Shown piece by piece: positions 7,726-15,153 of a DNA stretch of 64,000 nucleotides. Position 1 is the stretch's first letter. Every line of letters starts with the position of its first letter. Source of the stretch: Azospirillum sp. TSA2s. GTDB taxonomy: Bacteria > Pseudomonadota > Alphaproteobacteria > Azospirillales > Azospirillaceae. The notes below the pieces were generated by a model. The model was not told where the DNA came from and ran no database searches. It was given only the letters and a program-made list of their open reading frames with translations. Position numbers and translations under genes: made by a program. The DNA lies in the NCBI RefSeq assembly GCF_004923315.1, contig NZ_CP039650.1:1947501-2011500 (forward strand), in the 5' to 3' direction.

Positions 7726-8505
7726 ATGGCCGACCCGATCAAGACCCGCCTGTTTGTCGACAGCCCGCTGGCCGAAGGCCAGTCGGTCGGGCTGGACCAT
7801 GAGCGCGCCCATTTTCTGCGCCATGTCCTGCGGCTGGACCGCGGCGACTCCGTCGCGGTGTTCAACGGCCGCGACGGCGAATGGCGGGCGGTGATCGACG
7901 GCTTCGGCAAGGGCTGGTGCTCGCTGACCGTGGCGGAGCAGCGGCGGCAGCAGGATACGACTCCGGACCTCTGGCTTCTCTTCGCCCCGCTGAAGAAGGG
8001 CCGCATCGATTTCGTCGCCGAGAAGGCGACCGAGATGGGGGTTTCCCGGCTTTGGCCGGTCTTCACCCGCCGCACCGACCCCAACCGCGTCAACAGCGAC
8101 CGGCTGCGCGCCAACGCGGTCGAGGCGGCCGAACAGTGCGAGCGCCTGAGCGTGCCGGAGATGGGGGAGGCTCTGCCGCTGGACCGCGCGCTGGCCGGCT
8201 GGCCGGCCGACCGCCGGCTTTACCTGTGTGCCGAGGCCGGTTCCGCCCGCCCCATCGCCGAGGTTCTGCGCGACGCCCCTGCGGGACCTGCAGCCCTGCT
8301 GATCGGGCCGGAGGGCGGTTTCGACCAGTCGGAACTTGACGAACTCGTCAAACTTCCCTTTGTTGTACCGGTGGGATTGGGTCCGCGCATCCTGCGGGCC
8401 GACACGGCGGTGGTGGCGGCGCTGGCTTGCTGGCAGTCCTTGGCCGGGGACTGGACTGCCGGGGGAAGCGACCGGCGTCCGCCTTTCCGCGCGCCGATCC
8501 CGTAA
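7726..8505 (+). CDS. rsmE: 16S rRNA (uracil-1498-N3)-methyltransferase
   Basis: 259 residues. SPOUT-class RsmE signatures are present: N-terminal PUA-like part with HFLRHVLRL, central APLKKGRIDFVAEKATEMGV, and the knot region LLIGPEGGFDQSELD then LGPRILRADTAVVAAL. It methylates U1498 in the decoding centre of 16S rRNA. The gene is followed after 48 bases by gshA, and this rsmE-gshA pairing may form a two-gene unit. The tail from about residue 244 is Arg/Pro-rich. Confidence 0.95.
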   Translation: MADPIKTRLFVDSPLAEGQSVGLDHERAHFLRHVLRLDRGDSVAVFNGRDGEWRAVIDGFGKGWCSLTVAEQRRQQDTTPDLWLLFAPLKKGRIDFVAEKATEMGVSRLWPVFTRRTDPNRVNSDRLRANAVEAAEQCERLSVPEMGEALPLDRALAGWPADRRLYLCAEAGSARPIAEVLRDAPAGPAALLIGPEGGFDQSELDELVKLPFVVPVGLGPRILRADTAVVAALACWQSLAGDWTAGGSDRRPPFRAPIP

Positions 8506-8553
8506 CCGGCCGTCACCCGGCCGATCCTCCGTCCACTTCCCGCGAGAGACTTC

Positions 8554-9918
8554 ATGTCCGCACCCCCGACCACGCGCGGCGAACCAATTACCGACCGCCG
8601 CCAGCTTGCGGCCTATCTCGAATCCGGCTGCAAGCCGGCGCCCGACTGGCGCATCGGAACCGAGCACGAGAAATTCGCCTACCGCACCTCCGACCTGCGG
8701 CCTCTGCCCTATGACGGGCCGGACGGCATCCGCGAGCTGCTGACCCGCATGACCCGCTTCGGCTGGCAGCCGGTGGAGGAGAAGGGCAACATCATCGCGT
8801 TGGTCCAGGACATGGCCAACATCACGCTGGAGCCCGGCGGGCAGGTCGAGCTTTCCGGTGCCCCGCTGGAGACCCTGCACCAGACCTGTGCCGAGGTGCA
8901 CCGCCACCTGCGCCAGGTGAAGGAGGTCGGGGCCGAACTGGGCATCGCCATGATGGGGCTGGGCTTCCAGCCGAAATGGACGCGCGACGACATCCCCTGG
9001 ATGCCCAAGGGCCGTTACAAGATCATGCGCGACTACATGCCGAAGGTCGGCTCGCTCGGCCTCGACATGATGACGCGGACCTGTACCGTGCAGGTCAATC
9101 TGGACTTCGCGTCCGAAGCCGACATGGTGAAGAAGTTCCGCGTGTCGCTGGCCTTGCAGCCGATCGCGACCGCGCTGTTCGCCATGTCTCCCTTCACGGA
9201 AGGCAAGCCGAACGGCTTCCAGAGCTTCCGCAGCCACATCTGGACCGACACCGATCCGGACCGCACCGGCGACATCCCCTTCGTGTTCGAGGACGGCTTC
9301 GGCTTCGAACGCTATGTCGACTATCTGCTCGACACGCCGATGTACTTCGTCTACCGCGACGGCACCTACATCGACGCGGCCGGCCAGTCCTTCCGCGATT
9401 TCCTCGATGGCAAGCTGCCGGCGCTGCCGGGTGAACTGCCGCTGATCACCGACTGGGCCGACCACACCACCACCGCCTTCCCGGAAGCGCGTCTGAAGAA
9501 GTATCTGGAGATGCGCGGCGCCGATGGCGGCCCGTGGCGCAGCCTGTGCGCCCTGCCGGCCCTGTGGGTCGGGCTGCTCTACGATCAGGTGGCGCTGGAT
9601 GCGGCGTGGGATCTGGTGAAGGACTGGACGACCGCCGAACGCGCGCACCTGCGGGCCGAAGTGCCACGCTTGGGCCTGCGCACGACGTTCCGCAATGGGA
9701 CGGTGCGCGACGTGGCGCTGGAGATGCTGGCGATCGCCCGCGACGGTCTGGCCCGCCGCGCCCGCAACGACAATTGGGGCGACGACGAGACCCACTTCCT
9801 CGACACGCTGCAGGTCATCGCCGAGACCGGCCGCAGCCCGGCCGACGAACTTCTGGAGAAGTTCAACGGCCCCTGGGGCGGCAGCGTCGATCCGGTGTTC
9901 AAGGAGTACGCGTACTGA
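8554..9918 (+). CDS. gshA: Glutamate-cysteine ligase, plant/alphaproteobacterial (GCS2) type
   Basis: 454 residues, the usual length. Family motifs visible include IGTEHEKF near the N terminus (ATP/Mg2+ site), NITLEPGGQVELSG, MGLGFQPKW, and MTRTCTVQVNLDF. It makes gamma-glutamylcysteine, the first and rate-limiting step of glutathione synthesis. Homologues are regulated by redox through cysteine pairs; cysteines are present here, but I cannot assign a disulfide. It lies behind rsmE, and repeat copy B follows its 3' end. Confidence 0.93.
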   Translation: MSAPPTTRGEPITDRRQLAAYLESGCKPAPDWRIGTEHEKFAYRTSDLRPLPYDGPDGIRELLTRMTRFGWQPVEEKGNIIALVQDMANITLEPGGQVELSGAPLETLHQTCAEVHRHLRQVKEVGAELGIAMMGLGFQPKWTRDDIPWMPKGRYKIMRDYMPKVGSLGLDMMTRTCTVQVNLDFASEADMVKKFRVSLALQPIATALFAMSPFTEGKPNGFQSFRSHIWTDTDPDRTGDIPFVFEDGFGFERYVDYLLDTPMYFVYRDGTYIDAAGQSFRDFLDGKLPALPGELPLITDWADHTTTAFPEARLKKYLEMRGADGGPWRSLCALPALWVGLLYDQVALDAAWDLVKDWTTAERAHLRAEVPRLGLRTTFRNGTVRDVALEMLAIARDGLARRARNDNWGDDETHFLDTLQVIAETGRSPADELLEKFNGPWGGSVDPVFKEYAY

Positions 9919-9943
9919 GGCTTAGGTCGGGTGGGGAGGTTAG

Positions 9944-10051
9944 ACCCCCACCTAACCTCCCCCGCTCTCAGCGGACCTTCGGTCCGCCTGTCGCGTCAGC
10001 ACAAATCGGAGCTTTGTGCGAGAGCTGGGCGGGGGAGGATTAAGGTGGGGG
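9944..10051. repeat. Palindromic intergenic repeat, copy B (alternative inner module)
   Basis: The outer arms CCCCCACCTAACCTCCCCCGC and GGGCGGGGGAGGATTAAGGTGGGGG enclose an inner module carrying GCGGACCTTCGGTCCGC, GCGTCAGCACAAA and TTTGTGCGAGAGCTGGGC. That inner module reappears, inverted, in copy D (about 54830-54905). It sits between the convergent 3' ends of gshA and fdxB, so it may double as a bidirectional terminator for gshA and the nifE operon. Confidence 0.9.
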
Positions 10052-10086
10052 CAATAAGCAGGTGCTTCTACGAACCGGCAAGCACC

Positions 10087-10380
10087 CTATGCCGCCACCG
10101 GCGCATGGGTGATGCAGCTCTTCGAGCACACCTTGGAGCAGCTCTCGCAGCCGATGCAGTTGGCTGCTTCCTTGACCGTCATGATCTTCTTCTCGGCCTC
10201 GTCGTCGAAGGCGTCGACGATGTCGCCGTCCTCGGTCAGGCCGATCATGTCGAGCACGCCGCGCCCGCACACCTTGAAGCAGCGGCCACAGCCGATGCAC
10301 TGCTTCCGGTCGATGGATTGGACGAATTTCGGGGTCCAGCTCTGACCACCGCGGGTGGTGCCGGTCAGGAATTCAGCCAT
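10087..10380 (-). CDS. fdxB: nif-specific ferredoxin III (2x[4Fe-4S])
   Basis: 97 residues. Two cysteine clusters are visible: CIGCGRCFKVCGRGVL and CIGCESCSKVCSKSC. They are separated by an Asp/Glu-rich insert, which is typical of the nif-linked ferredoxin III family (FdxB), larger than the clostridial 2x4Fe-4S type. It is the last gene of the nifENX operon, with AGAGGAGC before the ATG. The likely role is electron transfer to nitrogenase or its cofactor assembly; the exact partner differs among species. Confidence 0.92.
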   Translation of the reverse strand: MAEFLTGTTRGGQSWTPKFVQSIDRKQCIGCGRCFKVCGRGVLDMIGLTEDGDIVDAFDDEAEKKIMTVKEAANCIGCESCSKVCSKSCITHAPVAA

Positions 10381-10436
10381 GGGAATGCTCCTCTCGGGAA
10401 AGGGTGCGCCTAAGCTCTTCTTGAAAAATGGAGGGG

Positions 10437-10643
10437 TTATGCCGTCTCCAGTGCCTTCAGCGCCGCCCGCTTCTCCGTCAGGGTCTTGAAGGCGTCATAG
10501 GTTTCCTGCGCCACCGTCAGGATGCTCTGCCAATTCTGCGGAAGCTCTTCCGACAGGTCGTGCAAATCCATCTTCTTCTGGGTGGCGCGCGCGTTCAGCC
10601 TCTTGATCTCGTCCTTCAGCGCGTCGATGTCGCTCATGGTCAT
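10437..10643 (-). CDS. Small nif-cluster protein of the CCE_0567 (DUF683) family
   Basis: 68 residues (62-66 if an internal ATG is used; ATG 10637 is equally plausible). Almost entirely two amphipathic helices: SDIDALKDEIKRLNARATQK, then a short ELPQNW turn, then a second helix rich in Lys, Thr and Ala. This matches the small helical-hairpin metalloprotein family found next to nifX/DUF269 genes in diazotrophs. Function is unproven. The gene lies 13 bases after the DUF269 gene and 56 before fdxB, so it is cotranscribed with both. Confidence 0.85.
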   Translation of the reverse strand: MTMSDIDALKDEIKRLNARATQKKMDLHDLSEELPQNWQSILTVAQETYDAFKTLTEKRAALKALETA

Positions 10644-10656
10644 GCTCCCGGCAGGG

Positions 10657-11124
10657 TCAGAGGTTCGCGACCTCGGGGTACTCCCGGATCAGCGCCACGG
10701 CGTTCTCGACGAGATTGGCGCCGTCGGCGGCCAGTTTCTCCAGGCTGGGGAAGCCGAAGCGATGGACGTCGCGCAGAGTCTTCGACACCACCACCAGCCG
10801 GCCGGTGGTCAGGATCATGCGGCCGAAGCCCTCGTGGCTCATCTTCATCATCGGCGAGGCCATCATGCCGGTCTGCTTTTCGACCGTGACGCCGACCGCC
10901 TTGTAGAACAGCTCCAGCCGCCACAGCGTGTCCGGGTCGGGATCGCCGATGATCGGGATTGCGGCGCGGGCCTCCTTGTCCAGAATGAAGGGGGCGAGCA
11001 GGGCCTCGTCCGGCTTGCCTTCCCAGGTGCCATAGCTGTCCTCGGCACGGAACAGCAGGACCAGCGTCTTCACGAACTGGTCGGCGACGGACACTTCAGC
11101 CATATCAGCGCTCTCTGCAGCCAT
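10657..11124 (-). CDS. NifX-associated nitrogen fixation protein (DUF269)
   Basis: 155 residues from ATG 11124; ATG 11103 is a second candidate. Conserved DUF269 features are FVKTLVLLFRAEDSYGTW, the Trp-containing DTLWRLELFYKAVG, and a basic C-terminal half with GRMILTTGRLVVVSKTLRD. The family is nearly confined to diazotrophs and follows nifX, only two bases away here. It is thought to aid FeMo-cofactor synthesis or protection, but the biochemical role is unsettled. Confidence 0.9.
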   Translation of the reverse strand: MAAESADMAEVSVADQFVKTLVLLFRAEDSYGTWEGKPDEALLAPFILDKEARAAIPIIGDPDPDTLWRLELFYKAVGVTVEKQTGMMASPMMKMSHEGFGRMILTTGRLVVVSKTLRDVHRFGFPSLEKLAADGANLVENAVALIREYPEVANL

Positions 11125-11126
11125 AC

Positions 11127-11525
11127 TCAGGCCTCCTCCTCGTCGAAATGGAATTGCGGCGTCTCGCCCATCGCCTTGCGCAGCCAGGGCGGCGGATTGC
11201 CGTTCAGCGTCTGGACCAGCTTGTCGAGCAGGGCCGGGATGGTCTCGGTGGCCTCGACCTTCACCGGATGGATCTTCTTCGCCACCACGCGGGCGGCGGC
11301 CGAGGCGCCGATGGCCGACAGGTAGAGGATGGCGACATCGGCCAGCGCCTCCAGCTTGGGCACCAGCTTGTCCTCGTTGCCGTCTTCGAACATCGAACCG
11401 CCGAACTGGAAGGTCTCCAGAAAGGCATGGCCCTGACGGTCGACCTGATAGACGGCGATGTTCTTGGCCCAGCCGAAATGCGCATCGACGTGCTGCATGT
11501 CCTGGGTGCAGAAAGCGACCTTCAT
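11127..11525 (-). CDS. nifX: Nitrogenase cofactor carrier NifX
   Basis: 132 residues. The start ATG 11525 is preceded by AAAGGAGGATCA, an ideal ribosome binding site. The NafY/NifX-type cofactor-binding domain is recognised from MKVAFCTQDMQHVDAHFG at the N terminus, VYQVDRQGHAFLETFQF, and VAILYLSAIGASAAARVVA. The family binds the FeMo-co precursors VK-cluster/NifB-co between NifB, NifEN and apo-NifDK. The acidic C terminus (HFDEEEA) is common. It is cotranscribed 38 bases after nifN. Confidence 0.94.
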   Translation of the reverse strand: MKVAFCTQDMQHVDAHFGWAKNIAVYQVDRQGHAFLETFQFGGSMFEDGNEDKLVPKLEALADVAILYLSAIGASAAARVVAKKIHPVKVEATETIPALLDKLVQTLNGNPPPWLRKAMGETPQFHFDEEEA

Positions 11526-11563
11526 TGATCCTCCTTTGGTCGGGCGGGGGTCCTGCACCACGC

Positions 11564-12934
11564 TCAGACGGCGTTGCATCCGCATGATCCGCCTCCGCAG
11601 CCGTGGGATTCGTCGGCTTCGTGAGTCGCGTGGTCCATCTCGCGGGCGAGAAACAGGTTGCCGATATCGCACAGCAGCTCGCGCGTGCCGCGGTAACCGA
11701 CCTGGACGCGCAGTCCCGCCCCGAGCCGGTCGAACATCGGCAGGCCCATGCGGTGCAGCGGCACGCCGATCCGCGCCGCACCCTGCCGCCCGTGCGAGTT
11801 GGAGACGATCAGGTCGGCGTCGCGGGCCAGCGTCTCGACGTCGGAATGGTCGCCAACCATGATGGTGGCGGCCTTCAGCCGCTCCAGCACCGGGCTTTGC
11901 GTCGGCGACACCGCGGCGACGACCTCCGCCCCCATGTCGGCCAGGAAGCCGGTCACGGCGTAGAGCAGGTCGGGCTCCAGCGCGACGGCGATGCGCTTGC
12001 GGCTGTAGAAGAAATGCCCGTCCAGCATGGCGTCGACCAGGGCTTCACGCTGGCGCCGCAGCCGGGCCGGCGCCGGCTTGCCCGACAGCTCCATCAGCAG
12101 ACGGACCAGCTTGTCCGTCGCCTCCAGGCCGGTCAGGCGGCTGAAGAAATGGCTGGGCACGTCGGTCTTCAATTCCAGCGCGTTGCCGGCCACCCGCATA
12201 TGCTCGCCAATCACGATGGTGGCGGCTGAGGCGCCCATGGCGCGGATCTGCTCCACCGTCACGCCGCCCAGCGAGGTGGCGGTGAAGTCGGTCGGCTGGC
12301 GGCCGGACATCGACAGCGACAGGTCGGGCAGGAAGATCGGCGACAGGCCGAAGCCTTCGATGATGTCGCGCAGCTCCTCGACATCGCCGGGCGACAGGTG
12401 GCTGCCGGCCAGCACATTGACCTGGGTCGGGATGCGCACCGGCGAGGGTTCGACCAGCCGGTCGATGATCGCTGTAACGGCGGCGGCGAAGCCGTCCTCG
12501 AAGCCGCCGGCGAAGTCGGGGGTGTTGGCGAAGACCAGGGCGGTGTCCGCCATGTCGGGGTTGCGCTGGCGGAACAGCGTGTACTGTCCGCCCATATCCT
12601 CGCCCTTGGTCTCGGTCACGCCGGTGGTGGCGACGCCGATCATGGCGGGCTTGTTGCGCTCGACGATGGTGCGGATCGCCTGTTCCAGATTCTCGTAACC
12701 GCCGAGGATGGTGGAGACCTGATCCATCGCCGTGGTCTGCAGCGGGATCGCCTCGCGGAAGTGGCGCACCAGCAGGACCAGCCCGAAGGCGGTGCAGCCC
12801 TGCGATCCGTGGAACAGCGGCAGGCAGCGGTCGACCCCGAGATATGCCAGCGCCGCGCCCAGCGGCTGGCTTATCTTCAGCGGGTTGGTCGAGGCGGCCT
12901 TGGCGGCGGAGGGGAAGCGCTGGATGTGCGACAT
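11564..12934 (-). CDS. nifN: Nitrogenase iron-molybdenum cofactor scaffold, NifN subunit
   Basis: 456 residues from ATG 12934, five bases after the nifE stop. NifK-like paralogue: N-terminal ACxxFG-type region LPLFHGSQGCTAFG with conserved C47, then TTAMDQVSTILGG and TTGVTETKGED. It pairs with NifE to form the scaffold on which NifB-co is matured to FeMo-co. The C terminus is unusual in carrying a short Cys/Gly/His tail (SHGCGGGSCGCNAV) that could bind metal; the core fold does not need it. Confidence 0.95.
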   Translation of the reverse strand: MSHIQRFPSAAKAASTNPLKISQPLGAALAYLGVDRCLPLFHGSQGCTAFGLVLLVRHFREAIPLQTTAMDQVSTILGGYENLEQAIRTIVERNKPAMIGVATTGVTETKGEDMGGQYTLFRQRNPDMADTALVFANTPDFAGGFEDGFAAAVTAIIDRLVEPSPVRIPTQVNVLAGSHLSPGDVEELRDIIEGFGLSPIFLPDLSLSMSGRQPTDFTATSLGGVTVEQIRAMGASAATIVIGEHMRVAGNALELKTDVPSHFFSRLTGLEATDKLVRLLMELSGKPAPARLRRQREALVDAMLDGHFFYSRKRIAVALEPDLLYAVTGFLADMGAEVVAAVSPTQSPVLERLKAATIMVGDHSDVETLARDADLIVSNSHGRQGAARIGVPLHRMGLPMFDRLGAGLRVQVGYRGTRELLCDIGNLFLAREMDHATHEADESHGCGGGSCGCNAV

Positions 12935-12939
12935 CGGCC

Positions 12940-14346
12940 TTACTCCGCCGCCAGAAGGGTGGAGGATGGGCCGGATTCCCACGGCGCCGGCTGGCGGACC
13001 TGACGCCAGATCGGATTCGACAGCGTCTTGTCGATCTCCTCGCAGAGATTGACGATGCCGTCATAGCCGGCATAGGCGTGGTGGCGCTCCTGGTTGATAT
13101 CGAGCCAGGGTACCTTGGCCTTCAGCGAGATGAACTGCGACCGGCCGCCGGACATCATGATGTCGGCCTGATTGTCGGCCAGCATCCTGTAGATGTCGCG
13201 CGGCTTCAGGTCGTCCCACTGGTGGAACTCCTCGCCCTTCATCTTCCTGATGCGTTCCTTGTCCTCCTTGGTCGATTTCTTGGTGGAGGTGCCGAGGATG
13301 GTGAGCCCGGCGCCTTCCAGCGCGCTGACCATCGACCAGCTCTTGACCCCGCCGGTGAACAGCAGGACCCGCTTGCCCTCGAACCGCGGCTTGTAGGGTT
13401 CCAGCCGGCGCCAGACGCGGCTTTCCTCCCGCGCGATCACGCCCTCCGCCCGGTCGATCAGCCCCTTGTCGGCGCCGCGCTCCACCAGCATGCGGGCCAT
13501 GGTGCGCAGGGTGTCCGACATGTCGGAAACGCCGTAGAAGGAGCCCTCGAAATAGGGGATGCCGTAGCGCTCCTGCATCTTGCGGCCGACATTCACCAGC
13601 GCCTGGCTGCACACCATCATGGTGACGCGGGCGCGGTGGGCCTGGGCGACCTCGTGGTAGCGGCCGTCGCCGGATATGCAGGACAGCAGGCGGATGCCGA
13701 TCTCGTCCAGCAACGGCTTGACCAGCCACAGCTCGCCGGCGAGGTTGTATTCGCCGATGATGCAGACGTCGGTCGGGGAGGTGTGCTCGGGTTCGACCGT
13801 GCCGATGACATGCTCCAGCAAGGCTTCGCCGGCCAGCTTGTTGCCGAGATTCTTCGACCCGACAAAGCCCGGCGCCTCCACCGGGATCACCGGCTTGCCC
13901 AGCTTCTGCGTCGCGAATTTGCAGACGGCGGCGATGTCGTCGCCGGTCATGGCGGGCACGCAGGTCTGATAGACGAAGACGGCCGGCGGGTCGTATTGCT
14001 GAACGATCTCCTTGATGGCGCGGTAGAGCTTTTTCTCGCCGCCGCCGATGACGTCCAGCTCCGACAGGTCGGTGGTGAAGCCGGTGCGGTAGAGCTGCGG
14101 GCCGGAGGATTGCGAGCCGCGATTGTCCCAGCTGTTGCCCAGGCAGGCGATGGGGCCATGGACCAGATGGGCGGCGTCGGCGATCGGCTGCAGCACGATC
14201 ATCGCCCCGTCATAGGCGCAGCCGCCGGCCGCGGCCCCGGGCTTCAGCGACTTGGTGCAGCCCTTCTTCTTCTCCTTGGCCGACTTGGCCTGGTTGGCCG
14301 CGCAGCCCGGTTCGTTGAAGACGTCCTGGATCTTGTCCTGGAGCAT
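12940..14346 (-). CDS. nifE: Nitrogenase iron-molybdenum cofactor scaffold, NifE subunit
   Basis: 468 residues. NifD paralogue, with cluster-ligand cysteines equivalent to the P-cluster ligands at C43 (GGCAYDG), C68 (PIACLGNSWDNRG) and C129 (YQTCVPAMTGDD). The FeMo-co histidine environment of NifD is not conserved, as expected for a scaffold. It is the first gene of the minus-strand operon nifE-nifN-nifX-DUF269-CCE_0567-fdxB. A sigma-54 promoter lies about 50 bases upstream, with two NifA boxes beyond it, so the operon should be on only under nitrogen limitation and low oxygen. Confidence 0.96.
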   Translation of the reverse strand: MLQDKIQDVFNEPGCAANQAKSAKEKKKGCTKSLKPGAAAGGCAYDGAMIVLQPIADAAHLVHGPIACLGNSWDNRGSQSSGPQLYRTGFTTDLSELDVIGGGEKKLYRAIKEIVQQYDPPAVFVYQTCVPAMTGDDIAAVCKFATQKLGKPVIPVEAPGFVGSKNLGNKLAGEALLEHVIGTVEPEHTSPTDVCIIGEYNLAGELWLVKPLLDEIGIRLLSCISGDGRYHEVAQAHRARVTMMVCSQALVNVGRKMQERYGIPYFEGSFYGVSDMSDTLRTMARMLVERGADKGLIDRAEGVIAREESRVWRRLEPYKPRFEGKRVLLFTGGVKSWSMVSALEGAGLTILGTSTKKSTKEDKERIRKMKGEEFHQWDDLKPRDIYRMLADNQADIMMSGGRSQFISLKAKVPWLDINQERHHAYAGYDGIVNLCEEIDKTLSNPIWRQVRQPAPWESGPSSTLLAAE

Positions 14347-14393
14347 GCCCGCTCTCCCATCCTGGCGCCGGAAATGGCTCTGCGTCCGGCTGA

Positions 14394-14409
14394 TGCAGGG
14401 GGCGTGCCA
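14394..14409 (-). promoter_or_regulatory. Sigma-54 promoter of the nifE operon
   Basis: On the minus strand the sequence reads TGGCACG-CCCC-CTGCA, against the consensus TGGCACG-N4-TTGCW. GG and GC are 12 bases apart, the strict sigma-54 spacing. It lies 48 bases before the nifE ATG. Confidence 0.92.
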
Positions 14410-14454
14410 GCGAGTAAGCTACTGATAAAGAAGGATTGTCATCTTTCCCGTCGC

Positions 14455-14470
14455 TGTCCGATAGCTGACA
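14455..14470. promoter_or_regulatory. NifA upstream activator site, proximal (nifE)
   Basis: TGT-CCGATAGCTG-ACA is a perfect TGT-N10-ACA box, about 46 bases upstream of the -24 element of the nifE promoter. This is closer than the classical 80-150 bp position. Confidence 0.85.
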
Positions 14471-14493
14471 ATCTCCCCTGGCCGCCCGCGGCT

Positions 14494-14509
14494 TGTCGGG
14501 TGTCGCACA
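14494..14509. promoter_or_regulatory. NifA upstream activator site, distal (nifE)
   Basis: TGT-CGGGTGTCGC-ACA is a second perfect TGT-N10-ACA box, 39 bases beyond the first (nearly four helical turns), so both boxes would face the same side of the DNA. Confidence 0.85.
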
Positions 14510-14583
14510 GCACTGGGCGGGAGGCACGCGCAGGGAAGGGGTGGGGACTGCCGTATCAGGACGGTTCGCGGGAATGGAAGGTC

Positions 14584-15123
14584 ATGATGGTACGGTTCGG
14601 GCGGCGCGGCGGCCGAGAGGTAATGAGCGGACTGCTGCTGGCGCTGGCGGCAATGCCGACCATGGCCGCGCAGAATGACGCGATGATCCGGCTGGCGACG
14701 GAGCCGGGTCATGAGATCGGCATCGCCTGCCGTTTCCTTGACCCCGACCAGCGCCCCGTTCCACCGGAGGCCGAGACACTGTGTGCAGCCGCCGCCGATC
14801 TCGTCGCAGGCAAGACCGCCGGTCATGGCAAGGTGGTGGTGCGTCTCGGCCTGCGTGCCGTGCCGGCTGACGACGGGGAGCCGGAGGAGAAGCCGCCGAC
14901 GGTCGACGGCCCGATCCTGTTGCTGGTCCTGGAAGGTCGTCAGGATTGGAGCGGCACGGCCCATCCCCGCCTGCTTCTGCGCGCCCGTCCGGTCCGTGAC
15001 GGCATGGCCGCTCCGTCGGTCGGCCTGCCGCCGGTCTCGGTCGAACTGGGTGGAGAGAACTGGCGGGCGGCTGCCGACCTCGCGCTGGAGCGTGTGGTCG
15101 GCTTCGCCCTTCGGGGCAGTTGA
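14584..15123 (+). CDS. Exported protein of unknown function
   Basis: 179 residues from ATG 14584 (GGAAGG just upstream; ATG 14587 and 14623 are alternatives). Residues 1-29 look like a signal peptide: basic RFGRRGGR, hydrophobic SGLLLALAAMPT, cleavage near MAA-Q. The mature part has two cysteines about 21 residues apart (IACRFLD and TLCAAAAD), which could form a disulfide, then VVVRLGLRAV and an amphipathic C terminus. I recognise no domain. It is transcribed divergently from nifE, and its upstream region holds both NifA boxes, so coregulation with nif is possible. No -24/-12 element faces it. Confidence 0.6.
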   Translation: MMVRFGRRGGREVMSGLLLALAAMPTMAAQNDAMIRLATEPGHEIGIACRFLDPDQRPVPPEAETLCAAAADLVAGKTAGHGKVVVRLGLRAVPADDGEPEEKPPTVDGPILLLVLEGRQDWSGTAHPRLLLRARPVRDGMAAPSVGLPPVSVELGGENWRAAADLALERVVGFALRGS

Positions 15124-15153
15124 GGCGGGTTGGCCGAAGTCCGCCGGACCCGG

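Noticed and set aside
7501..9795. A 764-residue minus-strand open frame
   Set aside because: It lies antisense to rsmE and gshA, is extremely rich in Arg, Gly, His and Ala, and has no family resemblance; it is a shadow of GC-rich coding DNA.
12844..14580. Long plus-strand open frame leading into the 14584 exported gene
   Set aside because: It is antisense to nifE and has shadow-type composition; only the 3' part from ATG 14584, with a signal peptide and ribosome binding site, looks real.
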